Notes under the pieces: generated by a model
What the model was told of the DNA's origin: nothing
Seen by the model: the letters and a program-made list of their open reading frames with translations, nothing else
Databases searched by the model: none
Position numbers and translations under genes: made by a program
Shown here: positions 26,035 to 33,974 of the stretch, in pieces
How positions within the stretch are numbered: position 1 is the stretch's first letter
Layout of the letters: each line of letters opens with the position of its first letter
Source of the DNA: Chloroflexota bacterium
GTDB taxonomy: Bacteria > Chloroflexota > Anaerolineae > UBA4142
Assembly: GCA_016219275.1 (NCBI GenBank)
Contig: JACRBM010000103.1
Location: 19,874-83,873, forward strand
Length of the DNA: 64,000 nucleotides
Reading direction: 5' to 3'

Positions 26035-27273
26035 TCATGGTTCAGGCGCGATCAACGCGCCATGCGCGTCAAAGCTCAACGGTCGCGCCGCGCCAATTTG
26101 TTCGAGCGTGGGCGCCATCGCCACCGATGGCAAGAGCGACTCGGAAACCCAAAGCAGATCGAGCGCAAGCGTGTTGCGAATCAACACCGCGCGCGCGCGT
26201 TCCGACGCGATGCCGGCAAGACCTGCTTCGATCACCTCGCGATCGGTCGGTAACGTGATCGGAATTTTTGCCCCAGCCAGGTTGTGCGCGGTCAGGCAAT
26301 TGGTGTAGGTTGCCGCGATATCCATCTTGTCGCGCAAGCGTTGCGAAATCAAATCGCTATGACCGACGCCAATCGCGTTGCCGTGACTGTTCGGCGTCAA
26401 GTCGAGTACGGCGATCACGTTGATTAGCGGAGAGACCGGTCCGCCGGTGCGCCGCCACATTCCGATCACATTCAAGTCCATCCCAGTTCCGCTAATGTCC
26501 TTGCCCATCTCTTGCACGATGAGCAAATCAATCGGTTCGAATTCGGATGGAATCCTGGGTGTCAAGCGGCGCGCTAGGTCGAGCAATGCCGGCTCATCCG
26601 ACTCGATGCGTTCCGCCGGGATCACTTCAATGCGCGCGGCTTGGTGCTGACCATTTTCGACGATGCCAATGCCCGCGAGCACCGGCAAGCGCGCCAGGAC
26701 GACGCGCGCCGCGGCGGGCATCGCGTCCGCTACTCCCCAGTTGTGAATCTCTGCCGCGCCGCGCGGTTTGCCCAATCCGACCGCCAAAATTTTTAGCAAG
26801 CCACTCTCCCAGCGCGCCTTGAAAGCTGTGTGCTCTTTGATGCGATTGATCGCGATAATGCCGTCGGCGGTTGCGGCGTGTTTGTCGGCAAACACCGGCA
26901 TTCCATTTTGTGTCTCGCCGATGTGCACCGTCTCGAGCGAACTGACGATTGGCACACCGGTCGCATCTTCGCCTAGCCCATAACCTTCGAGTACCTCGCG
27001 CTGACCTTCGGCGGTCCCGCCGCCGTGACTCCCCATTGCCGGCACGAGGAACGGTTGCGCGTTCAGCGCGCGTAATTCTTCGATCACCACGCGCACGATT
27101 TGAGGCATGCATGGAATCCCGCGGCTCGGCAGCGCGATGGCGACGCGCATCCCAGGTCGCACGCGCGCGTCCAGCGGAAGCGCGCGCAATCCGGCGCGCG
27201 TGGTGGCGTCAACATCGTCCACGCGCTCAAGCGAAACTTGTTGGCGAACCGGCGCAAACCGCAAATGGATCAT
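26035..27273 (-). CDS. LarA-like (lactate racemase superfamily, DUF2088) protein
   Basis: A 412-aa protein of the LarA superfamily, whose known members use a nickel-pincer cofactor to racemise lactate, malate or related 2-hydroxyacids. The P-A-M-G-S-H-G-G-G-T-A-E-G-Q motif and the I-N-R-I-K-E-H-T-x-F-K segment are characteristic of the branch annotated as lactate racemase domain proteins. No LarB, LarC or LarE cofactor genes are in the window. Its proximity to lutABC suggests 2-hydroxyacid metabolism. True racemase activity is not certain. Confidence 0.72.
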   Translation of the reverse strand: MIHLRFAPVRQQVSLERVDDVDATTRAGLRALPLDARVRPGMRVAIALPSRGIPCMPQIVRVVIEELRALNAQPFLVPAMGSHGGGTAEGQREVLEGYGLGEDATGVPIVSSLETVHIGETQNGMPVFADKHAATADGIIAINRIKEHTAFKARWESGLLKILAVGLGKPRGAAEIHNWGVADAMPAAARVVLARLPVLAGIGIVENGQHQAARIEVIPAERIESDEPALLDLARRLTPRIPSEFEPIDLLIVQEMGKDISGTGMDLNVIGMWRRTGGPVSPLINVIAVLDLTPNSHGNAIGVGHSDLISQRLRDKMDIAATYTNCLTAHNLAGAKIPITLPTDREVIEAGLAGIASERARAVLIRNTLALDLLWVSESLLPSVAMAPTLEQIGAARPLSFDAHGALIAPEP

Positions 27274-27312
27274 TCGGTCTTATCCTCAGGTGTCTATATC
27301 CCACGCAAGACG

Positions 27313-28470
27313 TTAGCAAATTTGAAAATCGCGATTCATCAGCGGTCCCGCGCCTTCCGCCGCGCGGCACGCGTAGATCGGCGGTGTGACGCCGACGCGC
27401 GCGGCGTACTCGCGCGCAACATTCGCGCTGAATGCTTCTAGTGCATTCTCCGCGACGAGGTTGACCGTGCACCCGCCGAACCCCGCGCCGGTCAAGCGCG
27501 CGCCCCAGCATCCCGGTTGTCGCCGCGCAATCTCGACGAGGGTGTCGAGTTCCGCGCAACTCACCGCGAAATCGTCGCGTAGACTGGTATGCGATTCGTC
27601 CATCAATCGTCCAAACGTTTCTAGATCGTTTTGCCGCGCGGCATCCACCGCCGCGAGCACACGCGCGTTCTCGCGAATGATGTGCCGCGCGCGCCGCGCG
27701 ACCTGGGACGGCAGTTCGTGTTCGCGGCGCGCGAATTCATCGGGAGTCACATCGCGTAACGCGGGCACGCCGAATAAACGCGCCGCTTGTTCGCACTCGG
27801 CGCGGCGCGTGTTGTACTCGGACGCGACCAAGCCGCGGCGCTTGAGCGTATCGCACACGACGATGCGCGCGCCGCGCGGGAGCGGCACGAATTGATACGT
27901 CAAATCGCGGCAGTCTATCAAGAGCGCGTGGTCGGCGCGCGCGAGCGCCGAGATGAACTGATCCATAATCCCGCTCTGCACGCCGAGGAATTCATTTTCG
28001 ACGTGTTGGCACAGTTGCGCGATTTCAACGCGATTCAGCGTGAAGCCGGCAATCGTTTGAAACGCGAGCGCGGCGCACACTTCGAGCGCCGCGGACGATG
28101 ACAAGCCGGAAGCAATCGGCACGTCGCTGTGAATCACAAGGTCCGCGCCAGTCAGCGCGATGCCGCGCGCCTGCAACGCCCACGCGACGCCGCGCACATA
28201 ATTGCTCCACCGTTGCTCGTCATCGCGCGCGATCGCGTCGAGCGAAAACTCGGACAGTGCGCCGTCGAAATCAAGCGCGCACATTCGCACGACGCGATCG
28301 GAGCGACGGCGAATCGCAATATGCGCGGCGCGGTCAATCGCCATCGGCAAAACGAAACCGTCGTTGTAATCGGTGTGCTCGCCGATCAAGTTCACGCGCC
28401 CTGGCGCGCGGAGGAGGCGTTCAGACGCGGAATGAAAAACGCGCGTGAATTCGTTTTGAAGAGGCATCAT
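27313..28470 (-). CDS. galK: galactokinase
   Basis: A 385-aa GHMP kinase that phosphorylates galactose at C1 (Leloir pathway). The N-terminal [15 protein letters not shown] is the galactokinase signature. The ATP-binding GHMP motif is [11 protein letters not shown], and the C-terminal motif is [11 protein letters not shown]. The start at 28470 overlaps the galT stop (ATGA), so the two enzymes are translationally coupled. Confidence 0.95.
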   Translation of the reverse strand: MMPLQNEFTRVFHSASERLLRAPGRVNLIGEHTDYNDGFVLPMAIDRAAHIAIRRRSDRVVRMCALDFDGALSEFSLDAIARDDEQRWSNYVRGVAWALQARGIALTGADLVIHSDVPIASGLSSSAALEVCAALAFQTIAGFTLNRVEIAQLCQHVENEFLGVQSGIMDQFISALARADHALLIDCRDLTYQFVPLPRGARIVVCDTLKRRGLVASEYNTRRAECEQAARLFGVPALRDVTPDEFARREHELPSQVARRARHIIRENARVLAAVDAARQNDLETFGRLMDESHTSLRDDFAVSCAELDTLVEIARRQPGCWGARLTGAGFGGCTVNLVAENALEAFSANVAREYAARVGVTPPIYACRAAEGAGPLMNRDFQIC

Positions 28471-29513
28471 TGCATCAACACCCGGAGATGGACGGCGGCA
28501 GATTCGGCGATCATATCGCGCTGCGGCTCGCCGAGCATTTCATAGCCGACCATAAATTTGCGGACGGTCGCGCTCCGCAAGAGCGGTGGATAAAAATGCG
28601 CGTGCAGATGCGCGGCGCTCGACGCATCGTTCACCGGCGCGACGTGCCAGCCCATCGAGTACGGAAACGACACGTCGAACACGCGGTCGTACGCGGCGGT
28701 AAGCCGGCGCAGAATGTCCGCGAGCGCGTCGCGTTCGTCGTCGTTCAAATTGGGCAACGCGCCGCGGTGCCGCCGCGCGAGGACCATCGTTTCAAAGGGC
28801 CACACTGCCCAGAACGGCACGAGCGCGACGAAATGCGCGTTCTCGACGACGATGCGTTCGCGTTGCGCGAGTTCGTGCACGAGGTAATCGCACAACAAAC
28901 ACGCGTGCTTCTCATCGCGATACGCGGCGAGCGACGCGAGTTCTTTAGCCGGTTCGGTTGGGATGTGCTCGGTCGCCCAGACCTGGCAATGCGGATGCGG
29001 ATTGCTCGCACCCATCTGCGCGCCCTTGTTCTCGAACACCTGGACGTACCGAATAAATTCGCGCGCGCCCAGGTCGAGCGTTTGCGCGATCCACACATCC
29101 ACAACGCGGCGAATGTCCGGTTGCGTCATTTGTGCGAGCGTGAGGTCGTGGCGCGGCGAAAAACAAATCACGCGGCAGATGCCGCGCTCGCTCGTCGCGC
29201 GCAGAATGCCGTGTGGGTCCAGTTCGTTCGCGGACGCGTCCGGCGTGAGCGCGGCGAAATCGTTATCGAAAACGAACGTGCTGTCGTACGCGGGATTCGG
29301 GTTGCCGCCGGCGCGCGTGTTGCCGGGACAGAGGTAACAGTCGGGATCGTACGCCGGGCGCGTGTCGGCGGGTGGCGCATCCACGTGACCCAGCCAGGGA
29401 CGTTGCGTGCGATGCGGCGAGACGAGAATCCACTCGCGCGTGAGTGGATTGTAGCGACGATGCGGACTCGCAAATAGTTCCGCTGTGTTAGTTTCCGACC
29501 CAGGTTCGCTCAT
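28467..29513 (-). CDS. galT: galactose-1-phosphate uridylyltransferase
   Basis: A 348-aa HIT-superfamily enzyme that exchanges UMP between UDP-glucose and galactose-1-phosphate. The zinc site CYLC is at residues 59-62. The active-site N-P-H-P-H motif (nucleophile His175) is intact. The start is the ATG at 29513; upstream in-frame sequence is a repeat hairpin and has no family similarity. Together with galK it makes a short Leloir operon; galE is not in the window. Confidence 0.94.
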   Translation of the reverse strand: MSEPGSETNTAELFASPHRRYNPLTREWILVSPHRTQRPWLGHVDAPPADTRPAYDPDCYLCPGNTRAGGNPNPAYDSTFVFDNDFAALTPDASANELDPHGILRATSERGICRVICFSPRHDLTLAQMTQPDIRRVVDVWIAQTLDLGAREFIRYVQVFENKGAQMGASNPHPHCQVWATEHIPTEPAKELASLAAYRDEKHACLLCDYLVHELAQRERIVVENAHFVALVPFWAVWPFETMVLARRHRGALPNLNDDERDALADILRRLTAAYDRVFDVSFPYSMGWHVAPVNDASSAAHLHAHFYPPLLRSATVRKFMVGYEMLGEPQRDMIAESAAVHLRVLMQ

Positions 29514-29533
29514 ACGTGTGTTCCTTGTTATTG

Positions 29534-29600
29534 TTTTCCCACGAAGAACACAAAGGGCACGAAATTTTTCTTCGTGATCTTGGTGTCCTTCGTGGGAAAA
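29534..29600. repeat. palindromic repeat upstream of galT
   Basis: TTTTCCCACGAAG and CTTCGTGGGAAAA arms (13 bp) enclose a 41-base spacer that carries further internal symmetry. It has the look of a small dispersed element. Confidence 0.65.
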
Positions 29601-29611
29601 ATTCCGGATTG

Positions 29612-29932
29612 TTATTGGATAGGATTCACCGGCTCGACGAACACCTCGATCATCCCGCCGCACGACAAGCCCACATCCCACGCGGTTTCGTCCGCGATGC
29701 CGTACTTGAGCAGTTGCGGTTTGCCGCTTTTGATAACGCGCAACGCCGCTTCGATGACCGCGCCTTCGACGCAGCCGCCGCTCACCGAGCCGGCAAACTC
29801 GCCGCGCGAGTTGATCACCATTTTTGCGCCGAGTGGACGCGGCGTCGAGCCGCCGGTTTTGACGACGGTCGCGATGGCGACGGCATCGCCGCGTGTGCGC
29901 CACGCGTCTATCGTTGTGATTAAATCACGCAT
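29612..29932 (-). CDS. XdhC/CoxI-domain protein (single domain)
   Basis: A 106-aa protein made of only the XdhC_CoxI N-terminal domain, with [13 protein letters not shown] and S-G-G-C-V-E-G motifs. Full XdhC proteins, which prepare molybdenum cofactor for xanthine or CO dehydrogenases, also carry a C-terminal Rossmann domain that is missing here. No molybdoenzyme gene is nearby. The ATG at 29932 follows GTGAGG. Confidence 0.78.
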   Translation of the reverse strand: MRDLITTIDAWRTRGDAVAIATVVKTGGSTPRPLGAKMVINSRGEFAGSVSGGCVEGAVIEAALRVIKSGKPQLLKYGIADETAWDVGLSCGGMIEVFVEPVNPIQ

Positions 29933-29962
29933 CGTTACCTCACCGAGATTGAAAAATAGCTG

Positions 29963-29985
29963 TGGCAATTGAAATTGCCCCGCGT
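29963..29985. repeat. 23-base dispersed repeat, copy 2
   Basis: Identical to 12299-12321. It lies just upstream of the xdhC-like gene and next to a larger palindromic element. Confidence 0.75.
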
Positions 29986-29990
29986 ACTTG

Positions 29991-30091
29991 TAGGGGCGAA
30001 GCATTCGCAGAATCTTGATGCTTAGATAATCGCGCCTCGAATGCGAGGTGCCTTGTCGCCGAATCGCAGTTTTGCGAATGCGTTGCCCCTA
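29991..30091. repeat. MITE-like palindromic element of about 101 bp
   Basis: TAGGGGCGAAGCATTCGCA at the left end is nearly the inverted complement of 30073-30091 at the right end (the middle three bases differ). The right end supplies the stop codon of the Lgt-like gene. Confidence 0.65.
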
Positions 30092-30802
30092 TTTCTGTTC
30101 GCGTAATACGAGCCACAACGCGCCGAGCAACACGAGCAACGCGATAACCTGGGACGCGCGATAGCCGCCCGGCAAGAACGCGGCGTCCGCGCGAAAACCA
30201 TCCACGAACACGCGCATCGCGCTGTACCATGCCAGGGCGATTAGCGCGCGCGTGCCCCCGCGCGCGGGTTGCCATCGCGCAAAAATGTAAAAGCCGATGC
30301 CGATGCCGATCAATTCGTACACTTGGACCGGATGACGCGCGACGCCCCACATCGGCACTGCCCAGGGCAGATCGGTCGGCATGCCGAATCCATCGCCGGC
30401 AAGAAATTGTCCCAGCGCGAGAATCGCGAGCGCGACGAGCGCGCCCAAGACGAATCCATCCGCGACGGAGGCAAGCGCCAAACGACGACGTTGGAGATAC
30501 GCGATGACCGCGATGCCGCCAGCCAACACCCCAATCGGTACATCGAGCGTGCCGGGCGTCAGCGAAAAAACCTGAAGCCAGTCCTCCGCGTACGCGGAAA
30601 AATTTTGCGCGATGTATGCGAGCCGCGCGACCAGGATCGTCACGGCGACGCCCAGCGCGACGATGCTCCACGCGTCGTCGCCGCGCAAACCGCGCCGATG
30701 GAATTCGCGTTCGGCGAGATACGCTCCGAGCCACAGCGCGACGATCAACGCGAGCGTGGACGTTTGCAGCGCGGCGGGACCGATGTGGACGACCGGCAAC
30801 AT
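30089..30802 (-). CDS. Lgt-like (prolipoprotein diacylglyceryl transferase family) membrane protein
   Basis: A 237-aa polytopic membrane protein with about seven hydrophobic segments. The R-H-P-V-Q-V-Y-E motif and the G-G-Y-R-A-S-Q segment near the C-terminus match Lgt. The central G-R-L-G-N-F-type motif is changed to A-L-G-Q-F, losing the Arg that is essential in E. coli Lgt, and the H-G-G motif of the preceding segment is L-A-G-G. It is also about 30-50 residues shorter than usual. It may be a divergent paralogue with another function. It overlaps the TlpA gene by one base. Confidence 0.7.
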   Translation of the reverse strand: MLPVVHIGPAALQTSTLALIVALWLGAYLAEREFHRRGLRGDDAWSIVALGVAVTILVARLAYIAQNFSAYAEDWLQVFSLTPGTLDVPIGVLAGGIAVIAYLQRRRLALASVADGFVLGALVALAILALGQFLAGDGFGMPTDLPWAVPMWGVARHPVQVYELIGIGIGFYIFARWQPARGGTRALIALAWYSAMRVFVDGFRADAAFLPGGYRASQVIALLVLLGALWLVLREQK

Positions 30803-31341
30803 CAGCGTCGCTCCAGCAATTGCGTCAGTTGCGCTTCGATGTACGCGCGATTCATCGCGCCGAGGTACGCCGCGCGAATGATGCCGGCGCGGTCTATGAA
30901 AAACGAAGTGGGCAACGCGCCAACTTGGAAACTCGCCGCGACGCCGAGTTTGTCGTCGAGCAGAACGGGCAACGTCAGACCCAGCTCCTTGGCGTACGCC
31001 TCGACCGTCGCGCGGTCTTCGCCCACATCAATCGCAAGAACGACCACATCATGTTCGCGATGTTCGGTGGAAATGGCTTGCAACAGCGGCATCTCCGCGC
31101 GGCATGGCGGACACCACGTTGCCCAGAAATTGAGAATCACGATTTTGCCGCGCAGGTCGTCGGAGGCAAAGGTTGTGCCATCGAGCGCGGTTAGCGAAAA
31201 CGCGGGCATCGCGAAATTCACGCGCGGTGCGATGCTGGGGGAGGCGGGATCGCTCGCCAAACGTGTGACGTGAATCCACGCGCCGCCGACGAGCGCGACA
31301 AAAATGAGGAGCGCGTCCATTTGCAATCGAGTGCGTAACAT
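30802..31341 (-). CDS. TlpA/ResA-family thiol-disulfide oxidoreductase
   Basis: A 179-aa membrane-anchored thioredoxin. An N-terminal TM at about residues 8-26 is followed by a thioredoxin fold with the active site W-C-P-P-C (Cys77 and Cys80). Such proteins reduce or exchange disulfides outside the membrane, for example in cytochrome c maturation. I chose the ATG at 31341; a TTG at 31350 is possible. Its stop overlaps the start of the Lgt-like gene. Confidence 0.88.
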   Translation of the reverse strand: MLRTRLQMDALLIFVALVGGAWIHVTRLASDPASPSIAPRVNFAMPAFSLTALDGTTFASDDLRGKIVILNFWATWCPPCRAEMPLLQAISTEHREHDVVVLAIDVGEDRATVEAYAKELGLTLPVLLDDKLGVAASFQVGALPTSFFIDRAGIIRAAYLGAMNRAYIEAQLTQLLERR

Positions 31342-31394
31342 CGCGGACAATTATACGCGCATTGTTGCGCCCGCGCAATTAGTCGCGCGCGCGC

Positions 31395-31440
31395 CGTACA
31401 CGACGAGGCGCGGCAGTTCTGCCGCGCCTCGTCGTGTACG
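31395..31440 (-). terminator. 22-bp perfect hairpin at the end of the GTPase/roadblock island
   Basis: Arms 31395-31416 and 31419-31440 are perfect complements with a two-base loop. The hairpin lies seven bases after the stop of the last leftward roadblock gene. There is no T-run, but the stem is very stable, and a terminator or mRNA-end role is likely. Confidence 0.65.
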
Positions 31441-31446
31441 CATGCG

Positions 31447-31836
31447 TCACCACGCTTTTTTGATTTCCTGGATCGCGAGCGTTGTCAGACGCCGATATGT
31501 TCGTTGCGGCGGCAGAATCACCGCCAACACAAACGGTCGTTCGTTGAGTGTAAGGTATCGGCAGACCAAGCGCGAACGGTCGCTGATGACGATGGATACT
31601 TCGTCCACTTCCGATAGTCCCAGGCGCGCTTGTGTTTGCACGACGAAATCTTTGACGAGCGTGACCATCGCCGCGACCGTCGCGGCATCGTACGGCGCCG
31701 GCGATGGCGCGACCGCGACGGGCAAGCCATCTTCGCTTGCCAAGACCGACACGGCAAAGTGTCCTGCTTGATTCATCTGCGCGAGAATTTCTTCGAAGGA
31801 TGCTGGTTCAGCCGCGTAGGTGGGTGGTTTCGTCAT
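31447..31836 (-). CDS. roadblock/LC7-domain-like protein
   Basis: A 129-aa protein with the roadblock alpha-beta layout: an N-terminal helix (S-F-E-E-I-L-A-Q-M-N), a V-L-A-S-E-D-G-L-P-V-A strand pair, a central helix and a C-terminal helix. Roadblock proteins bind small GTPases; MglB-type members act as GTPase-activating proteins. The ATG at 31836 is preferred over an in-frame start four codons upstream. Last gene of the leftward signalling island. Confidence 0.68.
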   Translation of the reverse strand: MTKPPTYAAEPASFEEILAQMNQAGHFAVSVLASEDGLPVAVAPSPAPYDAATVAAMVTLVKDFVVQTQARLGLSEVDEVSIVISDRSRLVCRYLTLNERPFVLAVILPPQRTYRRLTTLAIQEIKKAW

Positions 31837-31876
31837 GGCACGCTCCAATAAAGTTTGAGATCAGTCCGCATCTAGA

Positions 31877-32254
31877 TTATGCCATCGCTTTGCGAACGCC
31901 ATCCGCCGCGCGTTCCATTTGCAAAAAGACGAGACCCAGTTTGGAGTCTTTGCGCGCGACCACGCTGAGCACGGCTTCCGGTCCGGCGTTCATAATGATC
32001 GTGTACCCGTCGCCGCCTTCGACGAAGACGCGCGCGAGATGACCGTGCTCAAATTCCGCCGTCGTCTGTTCGCCGAGCGCGAGCATGGCTGCCGCCATCG
32101 CCGCGACGCGCCGTTCTTCGACGCTCTGCGGTAACTCGGATGCAATTGCAAACCCGTCTACGCTGATGATGCCCGCGCCCATCACGCCCGGCGTGGTGGA
32201 TTGCAAAGTGCGAAGTAGTTCGGTTAACTGCGTTGTTAGATCTTTCTCAGCCAT
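31877..32254 (-). CDS. roadblock/LC7-domain protein
   Basis: A 125-aa protein that is the clearest roadblock in the cluster. I-I-S-V-D-G-F-A-I-A-S-E-L-P is followed by R-V-A-A-M-A-A-A-M-L-A-L-G-E. These are the hallmarks of MglB-like regulators. It abuts the stop of the upstream gene. It is likely to pair with the MglA-type GTPase at 32847-33431. Confidence 0.88.
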   Translation of the reverse strand: MAEKDLTTQLTELLRTLQSTTPGVMGAGIISVDGFAIASELPQSVEERRVAAMAAAMLALGEQTTAEFEHGHLARVFVEGGDGYTIIMNAGPEAVLSVVARKDSKLGLVFLQMERAADGVRKAMA

Positions 32255-32815
32255 CTATGCCTCCTGGTTGCTTTGAATACTCGGATTTGACGCGTTGGCG
32301 CGAATGCAGTACAAGCACGCGCGTCCGGCGATCATCTCTACTGCTTCTTGATGTTCCAAACCGACCAAGCGCATATTCGCTTCGGAAATGGCGATTGTGT
32401 CGGTCCCCGTACTGCGGCACGCGATATTGACGACCGGATCCGGCATGTCTTCACGGACCCCGTGATGCACGATGCACAAGGGGTGCAGCGCGCTGCCGCC
32501 ACCTTTGGTCAGGTGGCGATTATAATTCGCGACGAGTTTTTTCGCTTCGGGACTCCATTCGGAAATCTCGGCGGTGAACTCTTTGAACGGACATTGTTTC
32601 AAGATCACGAACTGATCGCCGGCAAGTTTGCCCGGCGCGAGTTCCATATTCTCCCTCCCCAGTTCAAACCCTGCCAATCTTGCGAGCGTAGTTGTTCCAT
32701 TAAGCGATTGGGCGATGGCTTTGCCGGTCTGTACTAGTCCCAGGAATCGCGTGGTGGTGATGATGCTGTGGATGGCTGCCCACAGAGTCCAATAAATTCG
32801 ATTACTTGTCAGCAT
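32255..32815 (-). CDS. uncharacterised Cys/His-rich protein of the GTPase island
   Basis: A 186-aa protein I do not recognise. It has Cys residues in K-Q-C-P-F, H-P-L-C-I-V-H-H, N-I-A-C-R and A-C-L-Y-C, a set that could bind a metal or Fe-S cluster. The N-terminus is moderately hydrophobic (about residues 7-30). No good ribosome site is seen before the ATG at 32815. It is placed between an MglA-type GTPase and a roadblock gene, directly abutting the latter, so a role as a sensory or adaptor protein in the same pathway is likely. Confidence 0.6.
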   Translation of the reverse strand: MLTSNRIYWTLWAAIHSIITTTRFLGLVQTGKAIAQSLNGTTTLARLAGFELGRENMELAPGKLAGDQFVILKQCPFKEFTAEISEWSPEAKKLVANYNRHLTKGGGSALHPLCIVHHGVREDMPDPVVNIACRSTGTDTIAISEANMRLVGLEHQEAVEMIAGRACLYCIRANASNPSIQSNQEA

Positions 32816-32846
32816 AGTTCATTTCACGGCTTTCCGTATGCGTATG

Positions 32847-33431
32847 TCAGATGCGCGTTTGGACTTGGAGCGCTACGGCGTTGATCGCGGCTTTGAGCGT
32901 TTCGAAGACGCCCAGTCCTTGCGCGGCGGCGGCGGGAAAACACGGCGCGCCGTTCAGACCCAGGTTGAGCCGCAACGCGTCGAGCGTCAGCGTATTCGGC
33001 AGATCGCGTTTATTGAACTGGTAGATGATCGGCACGTGCGCCGACGCCAATCCCAAGTCGCGCAAGTTGGTGTGTAAATTCTCCAGGGTTTCGCAATTCT
33101 CGCTCATGCGCTCCGTTTGTGAATCGGCGACGAACACGACGCCGTCACATCCTTGCAAGACGACCTTGCGCGTCGCGAGGTAATACGTTTGCCCGGGCAC
33201 GGTGTAGAGTTGAAACTTGGGCTTGAGTCCTTTGATGGGACTCAATTCGATCTGCAGAAAATCGAAAAAAATGGTGCGATCCTCGCGCGTTTTCAACGAG
33301 ACCAAATCGCTGCGTAAGGTCGGGTTGGTCTTGGCGTGAACGTACTGCAGGTTCGTCGTCTTGCCGCTCATCGCCGGACCATAGTAGACGATTTTGAGAT
33401 TGAGTTCGCGCGCTTTCCAATTGATGAACAT
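32847..33431 (-). CDS. MglA-type small Ras-like GTPase
   Basis: A 194-aa bacterial Ras-superfamily GTPase. The P-loop G-P-A-M-S-G-K-T-T is at residues 18-26. The G3 motif is T-V-P-G-Q (77-81), as in MglA, where the usual Asp is Thr. The G4 motif N-K-R-D-L-P is at 140-145. MglA sets cell polarity and motility in Myxococcus, with MglB (roadblock) as its GAP. Four or more roadblock-type genes lie beside it, so a complete GTPase switch is encoded here. Confidence 0.92.
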   Translation of the reverse strand: MFINWKARELNLKIVYYGPAMSGKTTNLQYVHAKTNPTLRSDLVSLKTREDRTIFFDFLQIELSPIKGLKPKFQLYTVPGQTYYLATRKVVLQGCDGVVFVADSQTERMSENCETLENLHTNLRDLGLASAHVPIIYQFNKRDLPNTLTLDALRLNLGLNGAPCFPAAAAQGLGVFETLKAAINAVALQVQTRI

Positions 33432-33456
33432 CGTTGAGCGAATTCCCGGGATGGAG

Positions 33457-33954
33457 TCAGTTCGATTTCCAGAGACTGTCCAACTCGCTCGCGAGCGATG
33501 CCGCGAAATCGTTTGGCATCTCCGCGAGGGGCGCGCCGGGGACCATCAATTGCATTTCCCATTCGGGCGCCATCTTGGCGAGCGCCTCGACGGCTTTGCC
33601 GCTGAACAAGCGCACGAGACCGATTTGGACGTTGACACTGAACACGACGGCGAGCAGAAAACTCGTGCCAATCGTGTTGAGGTGCAAGTTCTGTTCGTCG
33701 CCTTGGTGGAATAACACTTGAAAGTGCCGACGCTCGCCGAGCAAGCGCGCCATCTCGGCGGTGGCGGCGACGTTGCTGGCGACGAGCGCGGCGAGCACCG
33801 TCGCATCGAGTCCTTTGGTGCGTCCGTGCGCGGCGAGGAGTTGCCCGCTGATATCCGCCAGCAGCGCGCACCGCGCGTTCGTTTTGCTGATCAGTTCGGA
33901 GAGCACTTTCTCGACGCGTTCAGAGTGTTCTTCGGATAGGGCAAGTCTTGACAT
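33457..33954 (-). CDS. roadblock/LC7-domain protein (MglB-like)
   Basis: A 165-aa protein: L-S-E-L-I-S-K-T-N-A-R-C-A-L-L-A-D-I-S-G-Q is the roadblock entry strand, with a following helix A-A-L-V-A-S-N-V-A-A-T-A-E-M-A. It lies 25 bases upstream of the MglA-like gene, the typical position of the partner GAP (mglB). A C-terminal extension of about 50 residues has no clear motif. Confidence 0.82.
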   Translation of the reverse strand: MSRLALSEEHSERVEKVLSELISKTNARCALLADISGQLLAAHGRTKGLDATVLAALVASNVAATAEMARLLGERRHFQVLFHQGDEQNLHLNTIGTSFLLAVVFSVNVQIGLVRLFSGKAVEALAKMAPEWEMQLMVPGAPLAEMPNDFAASLASELDSLWKSN

Positions 33955-33974
33955 TCAGATGATCCTTAGTTGCC

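Noticed and set aside
26040..28545. Plus-strand frames opposite the LarA-like and galK genes
   Set aside because: The minus-strand proteins have complete family motifs; the opposite frames do not.
29514..29903. N-terminal extension of galT up to 29903
   Set aside because: The extension is Arg-rich, covers a palindromic repeat and the xdhC-like gene, and has no GalT similarity.
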